A stretch of 64,000 nucleotides of DNA, from the NCBI RefSeq assembly GCF_021869535.1, contig NW_026262690.1:9907501-9971500 (forward strand), read 5' to 3'. A program made the translations under genes and the position numbers. Below, piece by piece: positions 26,901-41,900 of the stretch (position 1 is its first letter; every line of letters begins with the position of its first letter). The notes under the pieces are model-generated. The model was not told the DNA's origin. It saw only the letters and a program-made list of their open reading frames with translations, and did not search any database. The DNA is from Mytilus californianus. Its lineage: Eukaryota > Mollusca > Bivalvia > Mytilida > Mytilidae.

Positions 26901-29900
26901 TTTATTATTTTGTCTTACATCACGCCGTTAGTTTTCTCCATGGCATAATTCACATTTTGCAATGTCGAGGCCTTTTATAACTGACTATACGGTATGGGTT
27001 TTGCTCATTGTTGAATGCCATACGGTGACCTAAAGTTTCTCATATCCACTCCATTTCCACTTTGTATGATAGAAAATTAAACCACATCTCCTGATCATTA
27101 TATACTTTATATATTTTCACCATCAACATAATTTGAGCCTGTCGATTGCAAGCCATATATCATACTTCATAGCCTATAATCGAAGGACGTAGAGTAATTA
27201 TGACATGCTGACATATAATTAATTACTATGATGAACATTAAGAAGACATAAACATGGACACAATATTTTGAATTTGAATAAAGAAATTACGAAGCAGGAC
27301 TCGGTCGTTAATTAGACCTAAGTAAAATGAACACATAATCGTGTATTAATTTCCCTTGTGTAATGTTAATAAATAAATTATTTGTTTGAAAATAAATGTA
27401 AACGATCTTCGTCAGAAGCATTAACAGGGGATTTAACCATAAAATGACTTAATTGTTTACCCTATAGTCATTTCATCACATGTAACAATTAAAAAATATT
27501 GACACTTTATAAAAAAAACATTTATCTATTAATAAGAAATACATAATAATAAAAACAAGTCATTTCTATACATTTTCGTTCTGTGAGACGCTTCTATGTT
27601 TTAGAATGTATATTTTATGTTTGATTTTCTCTTTGGGACATTCTTATGCCATAGGAGAAAAAGGAAAATATTAAAAATATCGAACTCCAAGGAAAATTCA
27701 AAACGGAAAGTCCCTTATCAAATGGCAAAACCAAAAGCTCAAGCACATCAAACGAACGATATACAACTGTCATATTCCTGACTTGGTACTGGTATTTCTT
27801 TATGTAGAAAATGGTGGATTAAACCTGGTTTTATAGCTAGCTAAACCTCTCACTTGCATTCCATTATATTGACAACGATGTGGGAGCAAACAGTATATAT
27901 AAGCATTTAATTAAGGAAATGTGTTTTAAAGACCATTTGACTTAAATGTAAAAAGTGTTTTTATTAATTTTTTACTAAGAAAGGTAAAAAGGCGTCTTTC
28001 TCGTATAGCATTGCTTATAGGAAAGAGTTTTGTGTATAAGCTGTCAGAAAAAGGTAAGACGAATCAAAGCTTTAATTCGACTTATAAGTGGAAGAAAATG
28101 GACAACACAATAAATAAAGTCTACATAACACTATTTACAAAGGAAAGACTGGACGAAATGAACCCCACATAAAATCAGGGATGAAAAATTCTTTGGAAGG
28201 TTTAAGAGTTTCTGCTCCACTAGCTAGGACTCTTATCTTTTCAGTCATGTGCATGATATAGGGTGAAGAATCATATAAAAGGGAGATATTTTGTTTCATT
28301 CAAACAACCAAATAAATAAGGCATCGGTCTAAATTTAAAATGTCTAACCCAAATACATGATCAAATTAGAACACAAAAAGCCCTTCGAAATAAGGAAAGA
28401 CGCTAAATGAAAATTACACTTTGTAAATTTCTTTTCCGGATTTATAATTTTTGGGGCCCTTTATAGCTTGCTGTTCGGTGTGAGCCAAGGCTCCGTGTTG
28501 AAGACCGTACTTTGATCTATAATGGTTTACTTTTTAAAATTTCTTGACTTGGATGTAGAGTTGTCTCATTGGCGCTCATACCACATCTTCTAATATCTAT
28601 TTATCTTCCTCGATCATCAGGAACGCTTAAATTCAGCAGAAAATTTAAAAAATAAAATTGTTTTTGCTGATGAAATGCCTTTAATAATGCTCGGTGATGC
28701 ATTTTTCCAAATCAATAAATATGGGAGTTATTTATTTGTATCAATAAAATATTTCATTAATCCAACAATTAGCGACAATATGATACCGCTGAATCCTGCT
28801 GCTTTCACTTTCAAAATGAACTATATTTTAAAACAGTACAACAACAAAAAGTAAGATCACAAAGATACTGAACTCCGAGGAAAATTCAAAAAGGAAAGTC
28901 CCTGATCAAATGGCAAAATCAAAAGCCCAAACACATCAAACGAATGAAAAACAACTGTCATATTCCTGACTTGGTACAAACATTTCGTTATGTAGAACAT
29001 GGTGGATTAAACCTGGTTTTATAGCTAGCTAAACCTCTCACTTGTACGACAGTCATATAGCATTCCATTATATTGACAACAATGTGTGAGCAAAACAAAC
29101 AGACATAATAGGTAAAAATGTCAAAAATTGGGGTCATCATTGTGTTGTAATCTTAATCACTATAAAAACAAATAACTATTTAAACAAAGAAAAACAAAAT
29201 TGCATTTAGACACTCTATAGACAAAGGACATAAGCAGAAAAGAGAGACAAAAATACAAAAATGACCATAGCACAATATCACAATGTCTCGAGTTTAAATA
29301 CCTAGCCACGCCAAAAGTATATACCAACAATGGACTAAACAGTAAAGGATAAAATATACAAAGTCAAATGAAAAGAACACTGTAACACGTGATTAAGATG
29401 ATAACGTCAGTACCTAGAATCTATACTTCAAGAACATGATGCATTTTTTGTGAAGTTAGTACGGAAGTGCCTATACCAAGTCAGGAATATGACAGTTGTT
29501 TTCCATTCGTTTGAAGTGTTTGAACTTTTGATTTTGCCATTTTATAAAGGACTTTTTTCACTTTTTTGTCAACAAGATCTTTGTATCTTCCGATGAACTT
29601 TTTTAGAAAAAGGACGAGACGTTCTTTGACATAACTCTGGTTCATCAGCTTTCTGCTCAGACACTGGTGACGTTGTTTGATAAATATTCCGTATCAACTT
29701 CACAAATAATACACGATGGTCTTGAAGTATAGATTCTAGGTACTGACGTTGTTTATCATCTTAATAACGTGTTATAGTATTCTTTTATTTGTCTTTGTAA
29801 TTTATTACTTTTACTGTTTAGCCTATTTTTGGCAGTATCCATTTGACGTGGCTCGGTACTTGTAAACCCCGTCATTATGTTGTTGTACTATGGTAAATTT

Positions 29901-32900
29901 TTCTATTCTTGTATTTCGTTTTTGCTAATGTGCTTTGTCTATATGCCTTTTTGTTTGTCTTTGTTGACATATTTGCTTGTTTTTGTAGTGATCCATTTGA
30001 CGTGGCTCGGTACTTGTAGATCCCGTCATTGTGTTGTTGTGCTATGGTAAATTTTTGTATACTAGTCTTTCGTTTTTGCTAACGTGATTTTTACCTATTA
30101 TGTCTGTTTGTTTTGTTCACATATCGTTATCAATATAATGGATTTTTATTCGACTGTCATACAAGTGAGAGGTTTAGCTAGCTATAAAACCATGTTCAAT
30201 CCATCATTTTCTACATAAAAAATGCATGTACCAAGTCAGGAATATGACAGTTGTTATCAATTCGTTTGATGTGTTTCAGCTTTTGAGTTTGCCATTTGCT
30301 TAAGGACTTTCCTTTTAGAATTTTCCTCGGAGTTCGGTATTTTTGTTATTTTACTTTTTATAAAGTCTGAGTAGCAGCTGCAAGCTCTTGGATACCGAAT
30401 GAGGTGGGAAATGTATATCCCATATGCAGGCGAAGTTGGTATATTGCTATTAAGGTGGGGGAATTTGATAATTTTAAAAAGTTAAATCGTCTCGTTTGTC
30501 ATAGATTCTGGTACTCAGATGACCACTGATGTCAAATTCGAGGTATAAGTCAATATATTAGCAGGCCTATCTCAGTATTCAATTATATTAGCTTTAGAAG
30601 AGAACTTTGTGATAATTATAATGCCCTTAAGACAGTTTTATTCGTTACAATACATATGATCACTACTGTTTTAATGGTGTTCGTGTTGCTCCGTTTTTAG
30701 TTTTCTATGAGGTATGATGTTGATTTTTTTTCTTCCTCTGCGGTCATGGTTTTCGTCTTTTTATTTTAAAATGTTTTTTTGGCTTTATCTGCCTTTTTCA
30801 ATATGTAAATGCACTGAACTGCGGCTCTAGGATTTTCAACTTTTTTGTCAATACTACTTTCCCTTTGGCAGTCTATATATCATATCATAGGTCTTCCCAC
30901 TGTCTGTATCACTCTGCTCAGCTCTTCATAAAATTGCATATCATGACTTTGTGGCGTCTAATACGTTGACCCGAACATATCACCGACATCATTATGAATG
31001 AACCGACGTTAATAAGTTTTCCCCGAACTTATCACGTCATCTTCCGTTTTGCTGGTGAAACAAAGAAAAACACTTGTTTCTATCATGCAATAACACAAAA
31101 ACAATCCGATAAATCGATTATCAGCTTGTCTGCGTATTGATAATATAAAATATCAGCTGCTCGACACAATATGAAGCCTTTTTTAAATCGTTAGCTGCGC
31201 TCACTCGACAAAAACTTCATATTGTGACTCACAGATGATATTTAATAATATCAATGTGCAGACAACCTGATAATCGGTACATATTTCCATTTTCTAATTA
31301 ACTTAAACGTACATCATTTACCTAGACGTCATTTAATCCTGATTCCTTAACAAAAGATAAGGGACAAACAATACAAATCTACAAACTCAGAATAGCAAAC
31401 CCTATTATTATCATGTATTAGTTTAAAAGTATAGAGAAACGGCAAGATTAGTCAGATTATTTAGTACACTAAATATTTCTCATAAACGTGATTTTCTTTT
31501 AATTCTTGCCAACATGTTGTTAAATCAAATGTGCAGTATTTTTGATAAATTTGTACATATGGTTCATACATCTCTAAATGTTTAATGAAATGTTCGAAAC
31601 TCTTAATCTACATTTAAAACAAAATTAAAAATAATATAAAACTAATACAATTATCAAATACAACGAATTAAAAATAATATAAAACTAATACAATTATCAA
31701 ATACAACGAATTAAAAATTATTAAGATAGAATATATATATTTAATACATTTTGAAACAATTAACTCTCGACATTTGGCATTTAGAATGTTGCTATAATCA
31801 CGTGGACGTTTTACGACAGAAATAAAGATTTTTTGTCGATATTTGTCTTCATTTTTTTTGTATACATTATTCTGCCACAGTAAAATCTCATCAAGGATAA
31901 CTGGCATATAATTTGGTACGCCAGATGAGCGTTTCGTCTACATAAGACTCGTCAATAGATTTGTTGTTATGACATGAATTTCGATTTACTTTGATCGTTG
32001 ATAAATTTATATATAGGATATTGAAAATAATCTGATATAGTGAAATCATTAATTAATTTTGCATCGTCATCAGAGCACCACATTATAAATTCTTTTGATC
32101 TGAAATGGTATATAGAAAAAAAATGATTGAAACAATCATGTATCAAATGTTCAATCGGGATATTATAAAGGATGAAACTAATTTCTATTTAGTGAACAAA
32201 TGTAATATACAGAACTTTTATGAAGTGTTTTAATTAGAAACATGCATGTTTTGCACGATATGCCCTATTGTACTACATCCTTATGTAAGTGAATCAATTC
32301 AAACAATACAACAATTTACAAGGAAATGTATAGTTTTATCGAATGCATACACAAAGAGTTAGCAAAACTATCCTTATATTTTAACCCAATGGTTGACTGT
32401 GGTATAGAAGTATGGTCACCTTGACTTCCTTGCTAATGTGGGGCTTCTGTTTGGCCATGCGTGATGTATAAATTCGCAGCCACGTTCGGTCGGAAATTAG
32501 ACGTTTATCCGACGCCTCTTGTATGATGACTTCCACGCTCCCTGTGCAATAAGAATAATTGCACCAACTCTTCGAGGGGTCCGTAGGTGACTGGTTGCAA
32601 GGCATAATGTAAGACTCTTATTCAAATAATACCACCATTTACATTGGTAGTCCAAAACTCCTCTTTATCCATGTCGGCCTACCTTTGCAAAGACTATAAC
32701 TTATTGTTTTAATTGTTTACTGATGGTTTCTCATCCTGAATATGCATGAAATAATTGCCAACGGACGTTAAGCAAGTTACAATCAATCAATCAGTCACTG
32801 TCTTTTACGTATTGTGAGGCAAGTTACTCAAAAAATGATGAAAGTATTTTCTTTTGAATAATAAGATAGCTGACCATCATTGGAGAGACATTAATTGTCG

Positions 32901-35900
32901 AAATATGCCTACTGTGCAGTAAAATAAGCACCGTTAATGTAGTTATTTAAAGTTTTCATAGATTCCACTTGGTGCTTGGCCCATGATTTTTTTTATTTGA
33001 ACGTTGCTTCAGAAAAAAAACTTTTGAAATTGTAGAACGCTTGGTTTGTGTATATTATGAATGATTGTTGGTGTTTAAAGCCACTTTTAGCACTCTTGAC
33101 TATATCGTTGCGGTCAGTTTTTATTGGCGTAGGACGCCAGAGTACCCAAACAGAACCAACGATCTTCGGTAGAAAAACTAGCAATTCGAGTCATTTAAGA
33201 TCAGAGTCGAATGATCATACGATGTACGAGGTTCAAACTCGAAACCTCAATTATGTCACGTAGTTAGTGATAATGAAGTTGAATTACTTAGACCCTTGTA
33301 TGTATATACACGTAAAGTGATGCTCAGTTTCCGAAACTGGTCTAACTAATAACTAAAATAAAAAATCTTATTAAATAGATTATTACCTTACTTTCATTCC
33401 TACAATTAAAGGAAACTTATTCCATTGCCACAGTTTCAACGTACGTATTGAAATGAAATCATGCATTTCGTATTTACATTCAGACTGACCACTAAATCTA
33501 TTCTTGAATGAAACCAACGAGGCGGCAAATTAAGCCTTTAATACTTTATAATATTTTACGTTTGTAAAATGGTTTTAATCTTTTTCTTCATGATAAGAAC
33601 TCGCTAACGCTCGTATCATTTTATCATAATCATTACATATGATATGCATTGTCATTGATCATGATGTAAAATAAGATAATTACAAAGCAACCAATGATCA
33701 AACTCAAATAGATTAAACTAAAATCAATCAGGCAAATAAACTACGGAATTTACAAAACAAACAATGATCAAACTCAAATAGATCATAACTAAAATCAATC
33801 AGGCAAATAAACTACGGAATTGCAAAGTATTATGTCATGAATCGAACTGACCTACAAAAGCAGTCTTTCATAAACCATTAGATAATCAGAGGAAAATGAC
33901 AAAAAATTGACAAAACATTTCAGAATATTTTGGTCCGCAATGTTTTACAACTTCGCACTGTATTTGTCCTTTAAACTTTTTTGATTCAAGCGTCACTGAT
34001 GAAACTTTGAATACGATACGCGTGCGTCTGGCGTACTCAAATATTAACCTGGTATCTTTGATGATAGATATAAGAAGATGTGGTATGAGTGCCAATGAGA
34101 CAACTCTCCATCCAAGTCAAAATTTATAAAAGTAAACCATTATAGGTCACAGTACGGTCTTCAACACGGAGCCTTGGCTCACACCGAACAGTAAGCTATA
34201 AAGGGCCCCAAAATATTACTAGTGTAAAACCATTCAAACGGGAAAACCAACGGTATAATCTATATAAAAAACGAGAAACGAGAAACACTTATGAACCACA
34301 TCAACAAACGACAACTACTGAACATCAGATTCCTGACTTAGGACAGGTGCAAACAAATGCAGCGGGTTTAAACGTTTTAATGGTACCAAACCTTCACCCT
34401 TTTTCTGAAACAATAGTGTAACATCACAACATAGAAAGACAAACTATAAAATATCAACTGAAATAGCTTAACTCAATCAAAGGACATATTAACACCATTG
34501 AACATACACTGAACAAATAAATTTGACCTATGACACAATGAAAATACAAAATAAATAAACTAAGGGAAGAATAATAAAAGTAACATGTTATATCGGTAAG
34601 AAAAGTTAAACAATTAAAGAAAAACAATATGCTCGAACAAAAATACCATCCAGTTGCAATAACTTTAAACACAGGTAAATGAAAATAATTTTGTTGTTAG
34701 GTATACATGTACAGTACCAATAGAGAAAGGAAATATTTTTACAAAATAAATAATTTTGAATACAAAATAAATAAACTAAGGGAAGAATAATAAAAGTAAC
34801 ATGTTATATCGGTAAGAAATGTTAAACAATTAAAGAAAAACAATATGCTCGAACAAAAATACCATCCATTTGCAATAACTTTAAACACAGGTAAATGAAA
34901 TAATTTTGTTGTTAGGTATACGTGTACAGTACCAATAGAGAAAGGAAATATTATTACAAAATAAATAATTTTGATGTTCATAGTACGAAGTGAAAATTTA
35001 TAGTTATACCAAACACTTATCAAAGCTGGTATATAGACCAGATATTACCCTGAATAACATTAAATAACAAAAAAGCAATACAATTAGTATCAACAGGTCA
35101 AATAAACAAGAAAGTACGATTTGAGAGTACTCGCAGTTACTGACAGCTAGTTAAAAGCCAAAACAATTAATAATAAAAAATCATGCATCAGAGACTAAAA
35201 TCAACTAAAACACATCCCAGGGATTTAGTATTTTAACGTCATGGACAGTCAAAGAAGACATGACTAGTGCAATGCCAAAAATAAATGTATCGACAGACAG
35301 TAGGATAGTTAGGAGTTTAACCTCTTTATAGATCTAAACGAACGTGGGTGTGTCTTTATACATCCCACTTGAAAAAAATACAAGTTTAGTTATGTTTTAA
35401 TTTGCTGATGACAAAATCGATATTAGTGCCAATGTAAACTATATTCAAAGATCTAATTACAACATTGGTAAGATAACCTTTACTAATAAGCTTGTTTAAA
35501 GGTTCGATGAGTTTACACGGATCACATAGTGATTTCCGCGCTTTAAGTACAATATTACCGTAAAATTTAGGATGTGAAATACCGTTTTTAATCAGTTTTC
35601 TACAAGTACAGCCAAATTTACTAATCAAATCTTTGTATCTATGAAAGAACTTAGCAAAAGTTTTACGTAATTTATGGTAACGAAATCCTTAATTTAATAA
35701 TTTACCAGTGATGCATTGATTACGTTCGTAAAAAGCCTTTTTTATGATCGAGTTACCACTGTAACATGCAACTGAAATAAGAGTAAAACTGTCTTATGTT
35801 TCAATTATTTCAGGTTAACAATATGGATCGGACAAATCTTGATTTTGGAGCTTTGATACAAAGAGAGACTAAATGGATAGTATTATCAATGGACCATAAT

Positions 35901-38900
35901 ACCAGTTCATTTGTTCCTTCTTTTGCTTACAATATTTCTAACATAGCAGTTATCGAAAGCAGTGATAGCTATCTGCATATTTGTAACGGAAACACGGTAT
36001 GTTTATTACAGTTTTCCCCAACTGTTATATAGGCTTCCAAATACGATATATATACTTAAAATAGTTTTCATGCAATTAAACAATTCAGTCAATGGGCAAA
36101 ATAATGGTGAATTTAGATTTTTTTTGTAAAATGCATAATGATCCTTAAATGTTTAAATGACTGGTTTTCAGAGGGATTCCACAAAATGTATGAAATATTG
36201 TAGACCTATTAATGACACAAATCAAATGTATTAAAGCACAACAAATATTTCCTGGAAAATAAAAATAATATTTCTTTAACTTCGTGCGTGGTAATTATCA
36301 TACATATGCAGCATTATTGATATTCAGAAACTTCCATAGTTATAATATAATAACATATATAATATACAAAACTAAATAACAAAGAGCTGGCAGTCATCCA
36401 TTTGATACTGGCTTGTTGTGTGTGTAAAATATATCCTAATTCGTCAATCGATTTTAGATATACAAATCATATGAAAATACTTTAGTAAATCACATGAATT
36501 TCAAAAGAACCGGGTGTGTCGATTGGGTAAACGTCGTATTATATGCATGCATCAACTACCATACGAATCCAGACTCATTAAAGTTGTCATGATAGACTAC
36601 AGTTTTAATACCAGATATGTCTCTGTTAATACATAGCAGACAAAATATTCGGTAAAGGGCACTGGGCATTTCATAAAAGAGGGACGAAAGATATCAGAGG
36701 GACAGTCAAACTCATAGATCGAAAACAAACTGACAACGCCATGGCCAAAAATAAAAAGACAAACAGACAAATAATAGTACAGATGACACAACATAGAAAA
36801 CCAAAGACTAAGCAACACGAACCCCACCAAAAACTGGGGGTGATCTCAGGTGCTCCGGAAGGGTGAGCAGATCCTGCTCCACATGTGGCACCCGTCGTGT
36901 TACTTATGTTATTACAAATCCGATAAATAGTCTAATTCGGTAAGTCACATTCGTGAAAAGGGAGGGTATTGTAGTTACGACATAAGGAACATATCCGATA
37001 TCATCTGTGAAACGGTTATTCCATAACGGTCAACCAACTCGTGATGGCGTCCGTAAAATTTACGAAGGGATAAGATATACACAAACCTAATTATAGTTGA
37101 TTTTTATATTGCAAATTTTCTTTTGGAACAATGAAAGGTACCCACCTTACGAAATATATATTTTGCGCATAGGAAAAAATATAATTCCCTTTTACAAGGT
37201 TTTTTTTATAGGTTTTTTTTTCCAGATCATATCGTCGGAAGATCTTATAGTAAACCAATACTATTATAAAGAAGACTTGGAAAATGCGATAAAGACTACA
37301 GCAATATCATTAATTGTAAAGGTAATAATTTTATTGTCATCTTCGATGTCAGAAGTCGATATCAAGGGCATAAGCTTCTGAAGAACCAGATGAAACTTAT
37401 TAGTATGCACTCAAAGAAGTTAACCTTTATAATTGTAAATGAATAGTATTTTCTTCTATTGCGAAGAAACAGTTAATCATGTATTCCTATTACCAGGTCT
37501 AGAGAAGGTCGCATTACTGATGAGACGTTGATCTGTTTCTGAAGTATATTTTATTTCAACTGTCTGGTATAGGTTCAATACAAAAAAAAAAAATTAAAAT
37601 TCCGAACTCTTTACAAAAAAAAAAATGATTTCATATATTTAAGGTTTTAAATGTTTTTAGAACTATAAGTATAATCTTTAGGTAAAAGTTTGTTTTAAGG
37701 ACTTAAAATTAAACAAATTATGTAAATTTGAAATACTCAAATTGAAATGAGCGACATTAATCTAATAAAATTTAAACAAATTTTATAACATTGAGACAAA
37801 ACTTTGTAAGGGCAGACCAAAAGGTCTATAATTCTACATGTTCATCACGTCACTTCATATATTGATTTTATTCTTATTATTAGACGAATTGCCGAGAATT
37901 ATCAAAATGTTAATTGATTATAAACACTTATTTCATGTATAAAATATAGCAATCGTCAGAAAAAAAACCACCATGACATTATTATGGAAATTCATCAGAC
38001 ACAGATAAAGACATATCGATTTAAACAAAAACATAAACATGCAAGAACTTTTTATTTAATTAACAAAGGTTTAATTACGTGACAATTTCCGTATTTGTTA
38101 ACCTATTTGTGTCGTCGTTAGTCGGCTTTGGACATACACATAGGCTTTTACGTAAATCAAAATAAGATGAATTGGCAAAGTATCAAAGTTGCAGAAAAAA
38201 ATAAAAGGCAACGAAATAGCAGTTTATATGTATGATATTACTTTAACTAGCAATTGACGCACACCTGGTGCTTCGACACGATATACGTCCAAAAATCGAA
38301 AAAAAAACTTTATAAAATCAAAACATTTTTCTTGACAAAAACAATGTGTAGTTGTTTATATATATATACATTTCTGAAGTAAATATGAGTATGTGTAATT
38401 CCATATTGTTTACTATGATATTCTGACATTTACATATCTTACATTTACTGATCTTGAATAATGCAAAAATGTATATTATGACAAATTAATACTTGATCTT
38501 TGTTTTTTAATTGTTTTTACTTATTTATTTACAGACCTATGCAGGAATTCAATCATTCAAAGTACAAACTTTAATTTTCACAAAGAAAGGTCGTCAGTTG
38601 GTTGATGTTCCGTTTAAAATAAATCTCAGTCAAATATTACTTCAGGGAGAACTGTTTCCGAACACAAAGTACGGATTTAATCAAAAGCAATTGTTAGTGA
38701 CAACGCTGGAGGTAAGAATAAGAAATAAGTATGATCTAGGGAACGAATACGATGAAAATAAGAGGCGACAATAGTTTATCGATATTCTAAAAAAAATCAA
38801 AATAACATTTTATAAATGTTATGCTTCCGAAGGGCTTTTCTTAACTTACTTTATCAGGAACGCTCAAAGCCAATTATCTAAAAGCTAAGGATGTACAAGT

Positions 38901-41900
38901 ACTGAAACACGGAAAGAGCTATATGAACAAAAGGGACCGAAACAGAACAGCCAAATCAATCTTAGGTCAATTTTGAACTCATTCGGAATATACTCATCAA
39001 GAGAAATGACGGAAACGAATGAACTCTTAACGGAGTGAACCAGTGCTAGCGTTTCCTGCTCTATATGCTTAACCAGCCTTTCCAACCGAGAATAATCGAA
39101 AGAATAAGGAATAGAATAGAAAACAGTATATAAACTTTAAAGCATCAGTAACATTTTGAGGCTAGTACATGTAACAGGTATATAGATTATAGTACCTACC
39201 AAACTCAAAATCGGATATTTTAAGAAAAAACTTATACCTGTCTGTTTGTTAATCAAACATTTCAAAAGTAAGACAAATGTATTAGAATTTAATGAATTTG
39301 GATAGATACCACATGTGGAGAAGAATCTGCTTACATTAACGGAGCACATTAGATCATCCCGGTTTTTTGAATGGGTTTAGTTTTTTATGTAGTATTTGTA
39401 GACTATGTCAGTATCTTTTCGACGTATGAGTTTTGACGCTAATGTTAGCACTTACAGGTCACCGTTTGGCTTTCAAAAACGTACAAAACCCATATCCTAT
39501 GATAGCTATTAAAAGACAAAATGTAAACATAATTAAACGAGGAAAACAATGGTCTGATTTATGTTAAAGCAACACAAGGAAAACAGATATGACAGACATC
39601 AACCAACAACAACCATTGAAATACATGCTCCTGAATGTGTTTATTGCAGCGAACATATTTTTATTTATAGTTTTACATTTTATGTGTTCTAGAACAATGC
39701 ACAAATACATGTTATATATAAACTATACAATACTAATTTCTATCAGTATATTGATTATTTGTTCACTGGGTACTGGGTTATTGTTCCATTAAAGTATACA
39801 TCTCCATTTTCATAATAATATTATCTACAAATTTGGAAATGAACTTGATATTTAGTTAAAATGATTTTTGTTTTATTTTGTTGTAACACCACTATCCCAG
39901 ATTAATGAAAGGATTGAGCGCTCGGACACATATTAACCCCGGCATATTATTTATCCGCCTTTTCAAAGCAAGGCGCCTGTAATCAGGGATTGCCGTTGGT
40001 TGATATCTATATAAGTGTTTTCCGTACATTGGGGTAGTATAAATCAGGCATATATTGCTTTTTAAAATTGTTTCACATTTTGTTATTCTAGGGCCATTTA
40101 AAGTTATGTTTTATGCTCATTGCCCAGTCAAATGGTGATCTGTTATTTTCACATCTTCATCTTTTAAATTTTTATGGATAGTTTTGTAATCGTCACAATC
40201 AGCACACATCTCCTTCTTATTAAATTGTGATTTTAATGAATTCTAATATGAATATTTCCAGAATACGAAAAGCCCCGACGTCCGTCTAAATAAATTGGAC
40301 AGTAAAATATTGGTGAAAATATAATTTCTTATCAATCTAAATTGCATTTCCTATTTGTTGTGTTTATAACGTCTTCCATGGAGTTATATTTCAGTGGCAA
40401 CCATTCAATGAAAAGAAATCGGAAGGAAATTATACTGGATTCACTATGTCTGTTTTACAGAGATTAGCACACCAGTTAAATTTCACGTATGTAATTTGAA
40501 AAAAATAAGTATAGGTGGTAAAATCCTTGACTGGATGTCTCTATCCTTTCTATGCAGATAATACATTCTTGAACCTTAGTTTTTACAACTAAAGATTAAG
40601 TAACATAAACCTTTTAAAACCCCATATGCTCTAGAAAAGTAAACAGACCCGTCTCTCCGTAATAGCTTGTTGCATGCATTGTGTGATAATACGAACTCTA
40701 ACAGATCTTTTGAATTTAGTAGTTTCTACATAGTTGCATGGACGGTTATGTTTTATATTAACTATTTTCAAGCCAAAGACGAACTACCGAAAAATATTGT
40801 GCCGTTCGAATTTGTTGTTGACATGTCCTTTATTATTACAAAAAATATGATTAAGGATTGTAAAATATTTGAATTTGCTGAAAATCAATCAATTTAAATG
40901 GAATATAACAGCTTACTAGGTATTCCTGACATTTTCTTTTGTAAAATCGTCCTGAATATGCATGTCATATTTGCCACTGGACGTTAAGCAATCAATCAAC
41001 ATTTAAAATCTATCACATCAATTCTGCTCCAAATTAAAGCAACGCATCAAATAACCATGGACATTACTTTTAAATTGTACAAGGTAAACCATTTTTGATT
41101 GAGAATTTTTTAAATGTATTTTTCCTGTTAAAACATAAAAACAAACTGTTCACTCAAAGTAATATCTACGATTAACCGGACATGCTTCAAATAAAAATAT
41201 TGTTAGCTCACTTGCTTTGTTGAGGTTTGAATTTATTTTAGGTTGTTTATAATTAACATACTAAGATTTTCATAGAATTGAATATACAATAGAGAACACG
41301 GTACAATTATTTACTCTCTTTAAGACAACAGCAACGCTAATCATTGGTTAAAACACTAGGAGGGAGGATTTTTAAACGGACGGCATCGTGCACAAAAATT
41401 TTTTCCAATAACCGGTAAACGGGGAAATTGAAAAAAAAATGTTTTACAACAATTTATAATTGTTTGAATTTAAGGCATTTTATAATTAGGTTGATACTCA
41501 ACTGATGCGTCGTGACAATGAGAAAAAAAGAAGAAATATTCAGTGGTACAGTTCATATACAATCTCATGGTGCCACATTTCAACATTAACCGGTTTATAA
41601 CACTTTAAACTTGTATTAATTTGGCATGAGTATACTGATGCAAGCATTATATAAATCAGGCGGCATATTTTTACAAACAGGTTTAGGATAATTGAACCGG
41701 AAGATGGACAATGGGGAATAAAGAAAAATGGTTCCTGGACAGGAATGATCGGCCTTCTTGAAGACAGAGTGAGATATCATAATCTAACAAAAACATACTA
41801 CTACATACATTGACTGAAAATATTATCATTTGATTAGTGTTTCCCTTTCGTCATTGTCTTGCACATATATGCACACTAACGTAACCTATAACGCCTCTGT

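Larger units (their letters stand above)
10590..35813 (+). other. 25.2-kb intron of the ionotropic receptor
   Basis: The donor GTAAGT at 10590 and acceptor TTATTTCAG at 35811-35813 separate exons 3 and 4. I found no further receptor exon inside, and the phases of exons 3 and 4 fit directly (0 to 0), so none is required. The content is retroelement debris from Families A and B, a coding-like relic at 11893-12245, foldbacks, short tandem repeats and AT-rich sequence. Stretches in which I see nothing specific are about 10600-11890, 12500-13050, 13500-15000, 16200-17900, 18080-18690, 21300-21960, 22610-24620 (except 23616-23680), 25710-26720, 27080-27650 and 30560-31110. Confidence 0.75.
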
